Origin: Elmis aenea
Lineage: Eukaryota; Arthropoda; Insecta; Coleoptera; Elmidae
Reading direction: 5' to 3'
Assembly: GCA_947652605.1 (NCBI GenBank)
Contig: CANTFG010000111.1
Span: 186,001-250,000 of the forward strand
Length of the DNA: 64,000 bases
The translations under genes were made by a program, and so were the position numbers. A model generated the notes under the pieces. That model saw only the letters and a list, made by a program, of their open reading frames with translations, searched no databases and had not been told where the DNA came from. Below, piece by piece: positions 38,231 through 50,961 of this stretch. Each line of letters starts with the position of its first letter. The stretch's first letter is position 1.

Positions 38231-40030
38231 ATTTTTTTCTCGAAAACGGCTCATACGATTTTGTTCAAATTTTAGTATGTTATAGAGTTTTATTTTCTTA
38301 GTATAATGCTGTTTGTTTCAACTAGTTTGAAATTTAATTTACAAAGTTATTCAAAAAAGTAAAAATTTTGAAAATTTTGAATTTTTTTCTCGAAAACGGC
38401 TCATACGATTTTGTTCAAATTTTAGTATGTTATAGAGTTTTATTTTCTTAGTATAATGCCGTTTGTTTCAACTAGTTTGAAATTTAATTTACAAAGTTAT
38501 TCAAAAAAGTAAAAATTTTGAAAATTTTGAATTTTTTTCTCGAAAACGGCTCATACGATTTTGTTCAAATTTTAGTATGTTATAGAGTTTTATTTTCTTA
38601 GTATAATGCCGTTTGTTTCAACTAGTTTGAAATTTAATTTACAAAGTTATTCAAAAAAGTAAAAATTTTGAAAATTTTAAATTTTTTTCTCGAAAACGGC
38701 TCATACGATTTTGTTCAAATTTTAGTATGTTATAGAGTTTTATTTTCTTAGTATAATGCTGTTTGTTTCAACTAGTTTGAAATTTAATTTACAAAGTTAT
38801 TCAAAAAAGTAAAAATTTTGAAAATTTTGAATTTTTTTCTCGAAAACGGCTCATACGATTTTGTTCAAATTTTAGTATGTTATAGAGTTTTATTTTCTTA
38901 GTATAATGCCGTTTGTTTCAACTAGTTTGAAATTTAATTTACAAAGTTATTCAAAAAATTTAAAAATTTTGAAAATTTTGAAATTTTTTTTCGAAAACGG
39001 CTTGTTACATTTTGTTCAAATTTTAGCATGTTATAGAGTTTAATTTTCTTAGTATAATGCCGTTTGTTTCAACTAGTTTGAAATTTAATTTACAAAGTTA
39101 TTCAAAAAAGTAAAAATTTTGAAAATTTTGAATTTTTTTCTCGAAAACGGCTCATACGATTTTGTTCAAATTTTAGTATGTTATAGAGTTTTATTTTCTT
39201 AGTATAATGCCGTTTGTTTCAACTAGTTTGAAATTTAATTTACAAAGTTATTCAAAAAAGTAAAAATTTTGAAAATTTTGAATTTTTTTCTCGAAAACGG
39301 CTCATACGATTTTGTTCAAATTTTAGTATGTTATAGAGTTTTATTTTCTTAGTATAATGCCGTTTGTTTCAACTAGTTTGAAATTTAATTTACAAAGTTA
39401 TTCAAAAAAGTAAAAATTTTGAAAATTTTGAATTTTTTTCTCGAAAACGGCTCATACGATTTTGTTCAAATTTTAGTATGTTATAGAGTTTTATTTTCTT
39501 AGTATATTGCCGTTTGTTTCAACTAGTTTGAAATTTAATTTACAAAGTTATTCAAAAAATTAAAAATTTTGAAAATTTTGAATTTTTTTTTCGAAAACGG
39601 CTCGTTACATTTTGTTCAAATTTTAGCATGTTATAGAGTTTTATTTTCTTAGTATAATGCCGTTTGTTTCAACTAGTTTGAAATTTAATTTACAAAGTTA
39701 TTCAAAAAAGTAAAAATTTTGAAAATTTTAAATTTTTTTCTCGAAAACGGCTCATACGATTTTGTTCAAATTTTAGTATGTTATAGAGTTTTATTTTCTT
39801 AGTATAATGCCGTTTGTTTCAACTAGTTTGAAATTTAATTTACAAAGTTATTCAAAAAAGTAAAAATTTTGAAAATTTTGAATTTTTTTCTCGAAAACGG
39901 CTCATACGATTTTGTTCAAATTTTAGTATGTTATAGAGTTTTATTTTCTTAGTATAATGCCGTTTGTTTCAACTAGTTTGAAATTTAATTTACAAAGTTA
40001 TTCAAAAAATTAAAAATTTTGAAAATTTTG
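38230..40030. repeat. B/E-rich block
   Basis: Order: E(GCTG)-B-B-E(GCTG)-B-A-B-B-Bt-Ac-E-B. The Ac near 39580 is unusual: it has the A-type left part (CTCGTTAC, GCATG) but the B-type GTTTTATTTT on the right, the reciprocal of B'. Two E(GCTG) monomers lie 450 bp apart, a small 3-mer duplication. Confidence 0.78.
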
Positions 40031-40613
40031 AAATTTTTTTTTCGAAAACGGCTTGTTACATTTTGTTCAAATTTTAGCATGTTATAGAGTTTAATTTTCT
40101 TAGTATAATGCCGTTTGTTTCAACTAGTTTGAAATTTAATTTACAAAGTTATTCAAAAAAGTAAAAATTTTGAAAATTTTAAATTTTTTTCTCGAAAACG
40201 GCTCATACGATTTTGTTCAAATTTTAGTATGTTATAGAGTTTTATTTTCTTAGTATAATGCTGTTTGTTTCAACTAGTTTGAAATTTAATTTACAAAGTT
40301 ATTCAAAAAAGTAAAAATTTTGAAAATTTTGAATTTTTTTCTCGAAAACGGCTCATACGATTTTGTTCAAATTTTAGTATGTTATAGAGTTTTATTTTCT
40401 TAGTATAATGCCGTTGGTTTCAACTAGTTTGAAATTTAATTTACAAAGTTATTCAAAAAATTAAAAATTTTGAAAATTTTGAAATTTTTTTCTCGAAAAC
40501 GGCTCATACGATTTTGTTCAAATTTTAGTATGTTATAGAGTTTTATTTTCTTAGTATAATGCCGTTTGTTTCAACTAGTTTGAAATTTAATTTACAAGGT
40601 TATTCAAAAAATT

Positions 40614-41666
40614 AAAAATTTTGAAAATTTTGAAATTTTTTTTTCGAAAACGGCTCGTTACATTTTGTTCAAATTTTAGCATGTTATAGAGTTTAATTTT
40701 CTTAGTATAATGCCGTTTGTTTCAACTAGTTTGAAATTTAATTTACAAAGTTATTCAAAAAAGTAAAAATTTTGAAAATTTTGAATTTTTTTCTCGAAAA
40801 CGGCTCATACGATTTTGTTCAAATTTTAGTATGTTATAGAGTTTTATTTTCTTAGTATAATGCCGTTGGTTTCAACTAGTTTGAAATTTAATTTACAAAG
40901 TTATTCAAAAAATTAAAAATTTTGAAAATTTTGAAATTTTTTTTCGAAAACGGCTTGTTACATTTTGTTCAAATTTTAGCATGTTATAGAGTTTAATTTT
41001 CTTAGTATAATGCCGTTTGTTTCAACTAGTTTGAAATTTAATTTACAAAGTTATTCAAAAAAGTAAAAATTTTGAAAATTTTGAATTTTTTTCTCGAAAA
41101 CGGCTCATACGATTTTGTTCAAATTTTAGTATGTTATAGAGTTTTATTTTCTTAGTATAATGCCGTTGGTTTCAACTAGTTTGAAATTTAATTTACAAAG
41201 TTATTCAAAAAATTAAAAATTTTGAAAATTTTGAAATTTTTTTTTCGAAAACGGCTCGTTACATTTTGTTCAAATTTTAGCATGTTATAGAGTTTAATTT
41301 TCTTAGTATAATGCCGTTTGTTTCAACTAGTTTGAAATTTAATTTACAAAGTTATTCAAAAAAGTAAAAATTTTGAAAATTTTAAATTTTTTTCTCGAAA
41401 ACGGCTCATACGATTTTGTTCAAATTTTAGTATGTTATAGAGTTTTATTTTCTTAGTATAATGCCGTTTGTTTCAACTAGTTTGAAATTTAATTTACAAA
41501 GTTATTCAAAAAATTAAAAATTTTGAAAATTTTGAAATTTTTTTCTCGAAAACGGCTCATACGATTTTGTTCAAATTTTAGTATGTTATAGAGTTTTATT
41601 TTCTTAGTATAATGCCGTTTGTTTCAACTAGTTTGAAATTTAATTTACAAGGTTATTCAAAAAATT
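40614..41666. repeat. 7-mer HOR (1053 bp), copy 1
   Basis: Order: Ac9-Bgg-A-Bgg-Ac9-E-B(AAATTTTTTTCTCG, with TTTACAAGGTTATTC). The rare AAGG allele occurs at 40598 and 41651, 1053 bp apart, and once more at 35790. The unit starts again at 41667. Confidence 0.85.
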
Positions 41667-42568
41667 AAAAATTTTGAAAATTTTGAAATTTTTTTTTCGA
41701 AAACGGCTCGTTACATTTTGTTCAAATTTTAGCATGTTATAGAGTTTAATTTTCTTAGTATAATGCCGTTTGTTTCAACTAGTTTGAAATTTAATTTACA
41801 AAGTTATTCAAAAAAGTAAAAATTTTGAAAATTTTGAATTTTTTTCTCGAAAACGGCTCATACGATTTTGTTCAAATTTTAGTATGTTATAGAGTTTTAT
41901 TTTCTTAGTATAATGCCGTTGGTTTCAACTAGTTTGAAATTTAATTTACAAAGTTATTCAAAAAATTAAAAATTTTGAAAATTTTGAAATTTTTTTTCGA
42001 AAACGGCTTGTTACATTTTGTTCAAATTTTAGCATGTTATAGAGTTTAATTTTCTTAGTATAATGCCGTTTGTTTCAACTAGTTTGAAATTTAATTTACA
42101 AAGTTATTCAAAAAAGTAAAAATTTTGAAAATTTTGAATTTTTTTCTCGAAAACGGCTCATACGATTTTGTTCAAATTTTAGTATGTTATAGAGTTTTAT
42201 TTTCTTAGTATAATGCCGTTGGTTTCAACTAGTTTGAAATTTAATTTACAAAGTTATTCAAAAAATTAAAAATTTTGAAAATTTTGAAATTTTTTTTTCG
42301 AAAACGGCTCGTTACATTTTGTTCAAATTTTAGCATGTTATAGAGTTTAATTTTCTTAGTATAATGCCGTTTGTTTCAACTAGTTTGAAATTTAATTTAC
42401 AAAGTTATTCAAAAAAGTAAAAATTTTGAAAATTTTAAATTTTTTTCTCGAAAACGGCTCATACGATTTTGTTCAAATTTTAGTATGTTATAGAGTTTTA
42501 TTTTCTTAGTATAATGCCGTTTGTTTCAACTAGTTTGAAATTTAATTTACAAAGTTATTCAAAAAATT
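41667..42568. repeat. 7-mer HOR, copy 2 (first six monomers); equals window start
   Basis: Ac9-Bgg-A-Bgg-Ac9-E, then the taac Ac instead of the seventh monomer. This is the stretch that matches bases 1-900 of the window; the first 30 bases of the window agree with the bases from 41669, including a nine-T run. Confidence 0.85.
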
Positions 42569-44819
42569 AAAAATTTTGAAAATTTTGAAATTTTTTTTCG
42601 AAAACGGCTCGTTACATTTTGTTCAAATTTAACATGTTATAGAGTTTAATTTTCTTAGTATAATGCCGTTTGTTTCAACTAGTTTGAAATTTAATTTACA
42701 AAGTTATTCAAAAAAGTAAAAATTTTGAAAATTTTAAATTTTTTTTTCGAAAACGGCTCATACGATTTTGTTCAAATTTTAGTATGTTATAGAGTTTTAT
42801 TTTCTTAGTATAATGCTGTTTGTTTCAACTAGTTTGAAATTTAATTTACAAAGTTATTCAAAAAATTTAAAAATTTTGAAAATTTTGAAATTTTTTTTCG
42901 AAAACGGCTTGTTACATTTTGTTCAAATTTTAGCATGTTATAGAGTTTAATTTTCTTAGTATAATGCCGTTTGTTTCAACTAGTTTGAAATTTAATTTAC
43001 AAAGTTATTCAAAAAAGTAAAAATTTTGAAAATTTTGAATTTTTTTCTCGAAAACTGCTCATACGATTTTGTTCAAATTTTAGTATGTTATAGAGTTTTA
43101 TTTTCTTAGTATAATGCCGTTTGTTTCAACTAGTTTGAAATTTAATTTACAAAGTTATTCAAAAAAGTAAAAATTTTGAAAATTTTGAATTTTTTTCTCG
43201 AAAACGGCTCATACGATTTTGTTCAAATTTTAGTATGTTATAGAGTTTTATTTTCTTAGTATAATGCCGTTTGTTTCAACTAGTTTGAAATTTAATTTAC
43301 AAAGTTATTCAAAAAAGTAAAAATTTTGAAAATTTTGAATTTTTTTCTCGAAAACGGCTCATACGATTTTGTTCAAATTTTAGTATGTTATAGAGTTTTA
43401 TTTTCTTAGTATATTGCCGTTTGTTTCAACTAGTTTGAAATTTAATTTACAAAGTTATTCAAAAAATTAAAAATTTTGAAAATTTTGAATTTTTTTTTCT
43501 AAAACGGCTCGGTACATTTTGTTCAAATTTTAGCATGTTATAGAGTTTAATTTTCTTAGTATAATGCCGTTTGTTTCAACTAGTTTGAAATTTAATTTAC
43601 AAAGTTATTCAAAAAAGTAAAAATTTTGAAAATTTTGAATTTTTTTCTCGAAAACGGCTCATACGATTTTGTTCAAATTTTAGTATGTTATAGAGTTTTA
43701 TTTTCTTAGTATAATGCTGTTTGTTTCAACTAGTTTGAAATTTAATTTACAAAGTTATTCAAAAAAGTAAAAATTTTGAAAATTTTGAATTTTTTTCTCG
43801 AAAACGGCTCATACGATTTTGTTCAAATTTTAGTATGTTATAGAGTTTTATTTTCTTAGTATAATGCCGTTTGTTTCAACTAGTTTGAAATTTAATTTAC
43901 AAAGTTATTCAAAAAAGTAAAAATTTTGAAAATTTTGAATTTTTTTCTCGAAAACGGCTCATACGATTTTGTTCAAATTTTAGTATGTTATAGAGTTTTA
44001 TTTTCTTAGTATATTGCCGTTTGTTTCAACTAGTTTGAAATTTAATTTACAAAGTTATTCAAAAAATTAAAAATTTTGAAAATTTTGAATTTTTTTTTCT
44101 AAAACGGCTCGTTACATTTTGTTCAAATTTTAGCATGTTATAGAGTTTAATTTTCTTAGTATAATGCCGTTTGTTTCAACTAGTTTGAAATTTAATTTAC
44201 AAAGTTATTCAAAAAAGTAAAAATTTTGAAAATTTTGAATTTTTTTCTCGAAAACGGCTCATACGATTTTGTTCAAATTTTAGTATGTTATAGAGTTTTA
44301 TTTTCTTAGTATAATGCTGTTTGTTTCAACTAGTTTGAAATTTAATTTACAAAGTTATTCAAAAAAGTAAAAATTTTGAAAATTTTGAATTTTTTTCTCG
44401 AAAACGGCTCATACGATTTTGTTCAAATTTTAGTATGTTATAGAGTTTTATTTTCTTAGTATAATGCCGTTTGTTTCAACTAGTTTGAAATTTAATTTAC
44501 AAAGTTATTCAAAAAATTTAAAAATTTTGAAAATTTTGAAATTTTTTTTCGAAAACGGCTTGTTACATTTTGTTCAAATTTTAGCATGTTATAGAGTTTA
44601 ATTTTCTTAGTATAATGCCGTTTGTTTCAACTAGTTTGAAATTTAATTTACAAAGTTATTCAAAAAAGTAAAAATTTTGAAAATTTTGAATTTTTTTCTC
44701 GAAAACGGCTCATACGATTTTGTTCAAATTTTAGTATGTTATAGAGTTTTATTTTCTTAGTATAATGCCGTTTGTTTCAACTAGTTTGAAATTTAATTTA
44801 CAAAGTTATTCAAAAAATT
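42569..44819. repeat. 15-mer HOR (2251 bp), first copy
   Basis: Order: Ac(AATTTAACATG)-E-A-B-B-Bt-C(GGTAC)-Bc-B-Bt-C-Bc-B-A-B. The Ac has a 1-bp deletion plus change that turns TTTTAGCATG into TTTAACATG at 42631; the same allele opens the next unit at 44882, 2251 bp on. Copy 1 at 901 has only one such unit. The third B-class position has a private G to T at 43056. Confidence 0.88.
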
Positions 44820-47069
44820 AAAAATTTTGAAAATTTTGAAATTTTTTTTCGAAAACGGCTCGTTACATTTTGTTCAAATTTAACATGTTATAGAGTTTAA
44901 TTTTCTTAGTATAATGCCGTTTGTTTCAACTAGTTTGAAATTTAATTTACAAAGTTATTCAAAAAAGTAAAAATTTTGAAAATTTTAAATTTTTTTTTCG
45001 AAAACGGCTCATACGATTTTGTTCAAATTTTAGTATGTTATAGAGTTTTATTTTCTTAGTATAATGCTGTTTGTTTCAACTAGTTTGAAATTTAATTTAC
45101 AAAGTTATTCAAAAAATTTAAAAATTTTGAAAATTTTGAAATTTTTTTTCGAAAACGGCTTGTTACATTTTGTTCAAATTTTAGCATGTTATAGAGTTTA
45201 ATTTTCTTAGTATAATGCCGTTTGTTTCAACTAGTTTGAAATTTAATTTACAAAGTTATTCAAAAAAGTAAAAATTTTGAAAATTTTGAATTTTTTCTCG
45301 AAAACGGCTCATACGATTTTGTTCAAATTTTAGTATGTTATAGAGTTTTATTTTCTTAGTATAATGCCGTTTGTTTCAACTAGTTTGAAATTTAATTTAC
45401 AAAGTTATTCAAAAAAGTAAAAATTTTGAAAATTTTGAATTTTTTTCTCGAAAACGGCTCATACGATTTTGTTCAAATTTTAGTATGTTATAGAGTTTTA
45501 TTTTCTTAGTATAATGCCGTTTGTTTCAACTAGTTTGAAATTTAATTTACAAAGTTATTCAAAAAAGTAAAAATTTTGAAAATTTTGAATTTTTTTCTCG
45601 AAAACGGCTCATACGATTTTGTTCAAATTTTAGTATGTTATAGAGTTTTATTTTCTTAGTATATTGCCGTTTGTTTCAACTAGTTTGAAATTTAATTTAC
45701 AAAGTTATTCAAAAAATTAAAAATTTTGAAAATTTTGAATTTTTTTTTCTAAAACGGCTCGGTACATTTTGTTCAAATTTTAGCATGTTATAGAGTTTAA
45801 TTTTCTTAGTATAATGCCGTTTGTTTCAACTAGTTTGAAATTTAATTTACAAAGTTATTCAAAAAAGTAAAAATTTTGAAAATTTTGAATTTTTTTCTCG
45901 AAAACGGCTCATACGATTTTGTTCAAATTTTAGTATGTTATAGAGTTTTATTTTCTTAGTATAATGCTGTTTGTTTCAACTAGTTTGAAATTTAATTTAC
46001 AAAGTTATTCAAAAAAGTAAAAATTTTGAAAATTTTGAATTTTTTTCTCGAAAACGGCTCATACGATTTTGTTCAAATTTTAGTATGTTATAGAGTTTTA
46101 TTTTCTTAGTATAATGCCGTTTGTTTCAACTAGTTTGAAATTTAATTTACAAAGTTATTCAAAAAAGTAAAAATTTTGAAAATTTTGAATTTTTTTCTCG
46201 AAAACGGCTCATACGATTTTGTTCAAATTTTAGTATGTTATAGAGTTTTATTTTCTTAGTATATTGCCGTTTGTTTCAACTAGTTTGAAATTTAATTTAC
46301 AAAGTTATTCAAAAAATTAAAAATTTTGAAAATTTTGAATTTTTTTTTCTAAAACGGCTCGTTACATTTTGTTCAAATTTTAGCATGTTATAGAGTTTAA
46401 TTTTCTTAGTATAATGCCGTTTGTTTCAACTAGTTTGAAATTTAATTTACAAAGTTATTCAAAAAAGTAAAAATTTTGAAAATTTTGAATTTTTTTCTCG
46501 AAAACGGCTCATACGATTTTGTTCAAATTTTAGTATGTTATAGAGTTTTATTTTCTTAGTATAATGCTGTTTGTTTCAACTAGTTTGAAATTTAATTTAC
46601 AAAGTTATTCAAAAAAGTAAAAATTTTGAAAATTTTGAATTTTTTTCTCGAAAACGGCTCATACGATTTTGTTCAAATTTTAGTATGTTATAGAGTTTTA
46701 TTTTCTTAGTATAATGCCGTTTGTTTCAACTAGTTTGAAATTTAATTTACAAAGTTATTCAAAAAATTTAAAAATTTTGAAAATTTTGAAATTTTTTTTC
46801 GAAAACGGCTTGTTACATTTTGTTCAAATTTTAGCATGTTATAGAGTTTAATTTTCTTAGTATAATGCCGTTTGTTTCAACTAGTTTGAAATTTAATTTA
46901 CAAAGTTATTCAAAAAAGTAAAAATTTTGAAAATTTTGAATTTTTTTCTCGAAAACGGCTCATACGATTTTGTTCAAATTTTAGTATGTTATAGAGTTTT
47001 ATTTTCTTAGTATAATGCCGTTTGTTTCAACTAGTTTGAAATTTAATTTACAAAGTTATTCAAAAAAGT
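44820..47069. repeat. 15-mer HOR, second copy
   Basis: Same opening order as 42569-44819 but one base shorter, because the B monomer near 45290 has six Ts instead of seven. That six-T allele is shared with base 1371, so this unit, not the first, is the closest match of 901-3150 (+43919). From 46319 it merges into the first 17-mer. Confidence 0.88.
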
Positions 47070-48865
47070 AAAAATTTTGAAAATTTTGAATTTTTTTCTC
47101 GAAAACGGCTCATACGATTTTGTTCAAATTTTAGTATGTTATAGAGTTTTATTTTCTTAGTATAATGCCGTTTGTTTCAACTAGTTTGAAATTTAATTTA
47201 CAAAGTTATTCAAAAAATTTAAAAATTTTGAAAATTTTGAAATTTTTTTTCGAAAACGGCTTGTTACATTTTGTTCAAATTTTAGCATGTTATAGAGTTT
47301 AATTTTCTTAGTATAATGCCGTTTGTTTCAACTAGTTTGAAATTTAATTTACAAAGTTATTCAAAAAAGTAAAAATTTTGAAAATTTTGAATTTTTTTCT
47401 CGAAAACGGCTCATACGATTTTGTTCAAATTTTAGTATGTTATAGAGTTTTATTTTCTTAGTATAATGCCGTTTGTTTCAACTAGTTTGAAATTTAATTT
47501 ACAAAGTTATTCAAAAAATTTAAAAATTTTGAAAATTTTGAAATTTTTTTTCGAAAACGGCTTGTTACATTTTGTTCAAATTTTAGCATGTTATAGAGTT
47601 TAATTTTCTTAGTATAATGCCGTTTGTTTCAACTAGTTTGAAATTTAATTTACAAAGTTATTCAAAAAAGTAAAAATTTTGAAAATTTTGAATTTTTTTC
47701 TCGAAAACGGCTCATACGATTTTGTTTAAATTTTAGTATGTTATAGAGTTTTATTTTCTTAGTATAATGCCGTTTGTTTCAACTAGTTTGAAATTTAATT
47801 TACAAAGTTATTCAAAAAATTAAAAATTTTGAAAATTTTGAAATTTTTTTTTCGAAAACGGCTTGTTACATTTTGTTCAAATTTTAGCATGTTATAGAGT
47901 TTAATTTTCTTAGTATAATGCCGTTTGTTTCAACTAGTTTGAAATTTAATTTACAAAGTTATTCAAAAAAGTAAAAATTTTGAATTTTTTCCTCGAAAAC
48001 GGCTCATACGATTTTGTTCAAATTTTAGTATGTTATAGAGTTTTATTTTCTTAGTATAATGCCGTTTGTTTCAACTAGTTTGAAATTTAATTTACAAAGT
48101 TATTCAAAAAAGTAAAAATTTTGAAAATTTTGAATTTTTTTCTCGAAAACGGCTCATACGATTTTGTTCAAATTTTAGTATGTTATAGAGTTTTATTTTC
48201 TTAGTATAATGCCGTTTGTTTCAACTAGTTTGAAATTTAATTTACAAAGTTATTCAAAAAATTTAAAAATTTTGAAAATTTTGAAATTTTTTTTCGAAAA
48301 CGGCTTGTTACATTTTGTTCAAATTTTAGCATGTTATAGAGTTTAATTTTCTTAGTATAATGCCGTTTGTTTCAACTAGTTTGAAATTTAATTTACAAAG
48401 TTATTCAAAAAAGTAAAAATTTTGAAAATTTTGAATTTTTTTCTCGAAAACGGCTCATACGATTTTGTTCAAATTTTAGTATGTTATAGAGTTTTATTTT
48501 CTTAGTATAATGCCGTTTGTTTCAACTAGTTTGAAATTTAATTTACAAAGTTATTCAAAAAATTTAAAAATTTTGAAAATTTTGAAATTTTTTTTCGAAA
48601 ACGGCTTGTTACATTTTGTTCAAATTTTAGCATGTTATAGAGTTTAATTTTCTTAGTATAATGCCGTTTGTTTCAACTAGTTTGAAATTTAATTTACAAA
48701 GTTATTCAAAAAAGTAAAAATTTTGAAAATTTTGAATTTTTTTCTCGAAAACGGCTCATACGATTTTGTTTAAATTTTAGTATGTTATAGAGTTTTATTT
48801 TCTTAGTATAATGCCGTTTGTTTCAACTAGTTTGAAATTTAATTTACAAAGTTATTCAAAAAATT
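46319..48865. repeat. 17-mer HOR, copy 2a
   Basis: Full 17-monomer unit with C at 46349 and D at 47991, the same internal spacing as 2400-4946 (offset +43919 at both landmarks). Confidence 0.9.
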
Positions 48866-50961
48866 AAAAATTTTGAAAATTTTGAATTTTTTTTTCTAAA
48901 ACGGCTCGTTACATTTTGTTCAAATTTTAGCATGTTATAGAGTTTAATTTTCTTAGTATAATGCCGTTTGTTTCAACTAGTTTGAAATTTAATTTACAAA
49001 GTTATTCAAAAAAGTAAAAATTTTGAAAATTTTGAATTTTTTTCTCGAAAACGGCTCATACGATTTTGTTCAAATTTTAGTATGTTATAGAGTTTTATTT
49101 TCTTAGTATAATGCTGTTTGTTTCAACTAGTTTGAAATTTAATTTACAAAGTTATTCAAAAAAGTAAAAATTTTGAAAATTTTGAATTTTTTTCTCGAAA
49201 ACGGCTCATACGATTTTGTTCAAATTTTAGTATGTTATAGAGTTTTATTTTCTTAGTATAATGCCGTTTGTTTCAACTAGTTTGAAATTTAATTTACAAA
49301 GTTATTCAAAAAATTTAAAAATTTTGAAAATTTTGAAATTTTTTTTCGAAAACGGCTTGTTACATTTTGTTCAAATTTTAGCATGTTATAGAGTTTAATT
49401 TTCTTAGTATAATGCCGTTTGTTTCAACTAGTTTGAAATTTAATTTACAAAGTTATTCAAAAAAGTAAAAATTTTGAAAATTTTGAATTTTTTTCTCGAA
49501 AACGGCTCATACGATTTTGTTCAAATTTTAGTATGTTATAGAGTTTTATTTTCTTAGTATAATGCCGTTTGTTTCAACTAGTTTGAAATTTAATTTACAA
49601 AGTTATTCAAAAAAGTAAAAATTTTGAAAATTTTGAATTTTTTTCTCGAAAACGGCTCATACGATTTTGTTCAAATTTTAGTATGTTATAGAGTTTTATT
49701 TTCTTAGTATAATGCCGTTTGTTTCAACTAGTTTGAAATTTAATTTACAAAGTTATTCAAAAAATTTAAAAATTTTGAAAATTTTGAATTTTTTTCTCGA
49801 AAACGGCTCATACGATTTTGTTTAAATTTTAGTATGTTATAGAGTTTTATTTTCTTAGTATAATGCCGTTTGTTTCAACTAGTTTGAAATTTAATTTACA
49901 AAGTTATTCAAAAAATTAAAAATTTTGAAAATTTTGAAATTTTTTTTTCGAAAACGGCTTGTTACATTTTGTTCAAATTTTAGCATGTTATAGAGTTTAA
50001 TTTTCTTAGTATAATGCCGTTTGTTTCAACTAGTTTGAAATTTAATTTACAAAGTTATTCAAAAAAGTAAAAATTTTGAATTTTTTCCTCGAAAACGGCT
50101 CATACGATTTTGTTCAAATTTTAGTATGTTATAGAGTTTTATTTTCTTAGTATAATGCCGTTTGTTTCAACTAGTTTGAAATTTAATTTACAAAGTTATT
50201 CAAAAAAGTAAAAATTTTGAAAATTTTGAATTTTTTTCTCGAAAACGGCTCATACGATTTTGTTCAAATTTTAGTATGTTATAGAGTTTTATTTTCTTAG
50301 TATAATGCCGTTTGTTTCAACTAGTTTGAAATTTAATTTACAAAGTTATTCAAAAAATTTAAAAATTTTGAAAATTTTGAAATTTTTTTTCGAAAACGGC
50401 TTGTTACATTTTGTTCAAATTTTAGCATGTTATAGAGTTTAATTTTCTTAGTATAATGCCGTTTGTTTCAACTAGTTTGAAATTTAATTTACAAAGTTAT
50501 TCAAAAAAGTAAAAATTTTGAAAATTTTGAATTTTTTTCTCGAAAACGGCTCATACGATTTTGTTCAAATTTTAGTATGTTATAGAGTTTTATTTTCTTA
50601 GTATAATGCCGTTTGTTTCAACTAGTTTGAAATTTAATTTACAAAGTTATTCAAAAAATTTAAAAATTTTGAAAATTTTGAAATTTTTTTTCGAAAACGG
50701 CTTGTTACATTTTGTTCAAATTTTAGCATGTTATAGAGTTTAATTTTCTTAGTATAATGCCGTTTGTTTCAACTAGTTTGAAATTTAATTTACAAAGTTA
50801 TTCAAAAAAGTAAAAATTTTGAAAATTTTGAATTTTTTTCTCGAAAACGGCTCATACGATTTTGTTTAAATTTTAGTATGTTATAGAGTTTTATTTTCTT
50901 AGTATAATGCCGTTTGTTTCAACTAGTTTGAAATTTAATTTACAAAGTTATTCAAAAAATT
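48866..50961. repeat. 17-mer HOR with a 3-monomer deletion, copy 2b
   Basis: 2096 bp and 14 monomers: C-Bc-B-A-B-B-(A/Bf chimera)-A9-D-B-A-B-A-Bf. Compared with the full unit, the A-B-A stretch is missing (451 bp). The upstream flank keeps offset +43919 to copy 1 and the downstream flank has +43468. Confidence 0.9.
49768..49917. repeat. Chimeric A/B monomer at a deletion junction
   Basis: The entry linker is AATTTAAAAA, which elsewhere almost always precedes an A monomer, but the body is Bf (CTCATACG and TGTTTAAAT). It sits exactly where copy 2b lost three monomers. The crossover must lie between the linker and the T-run, that is within the AAAATTTTG tract, where A and B are identical. Confidence 0.85.
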
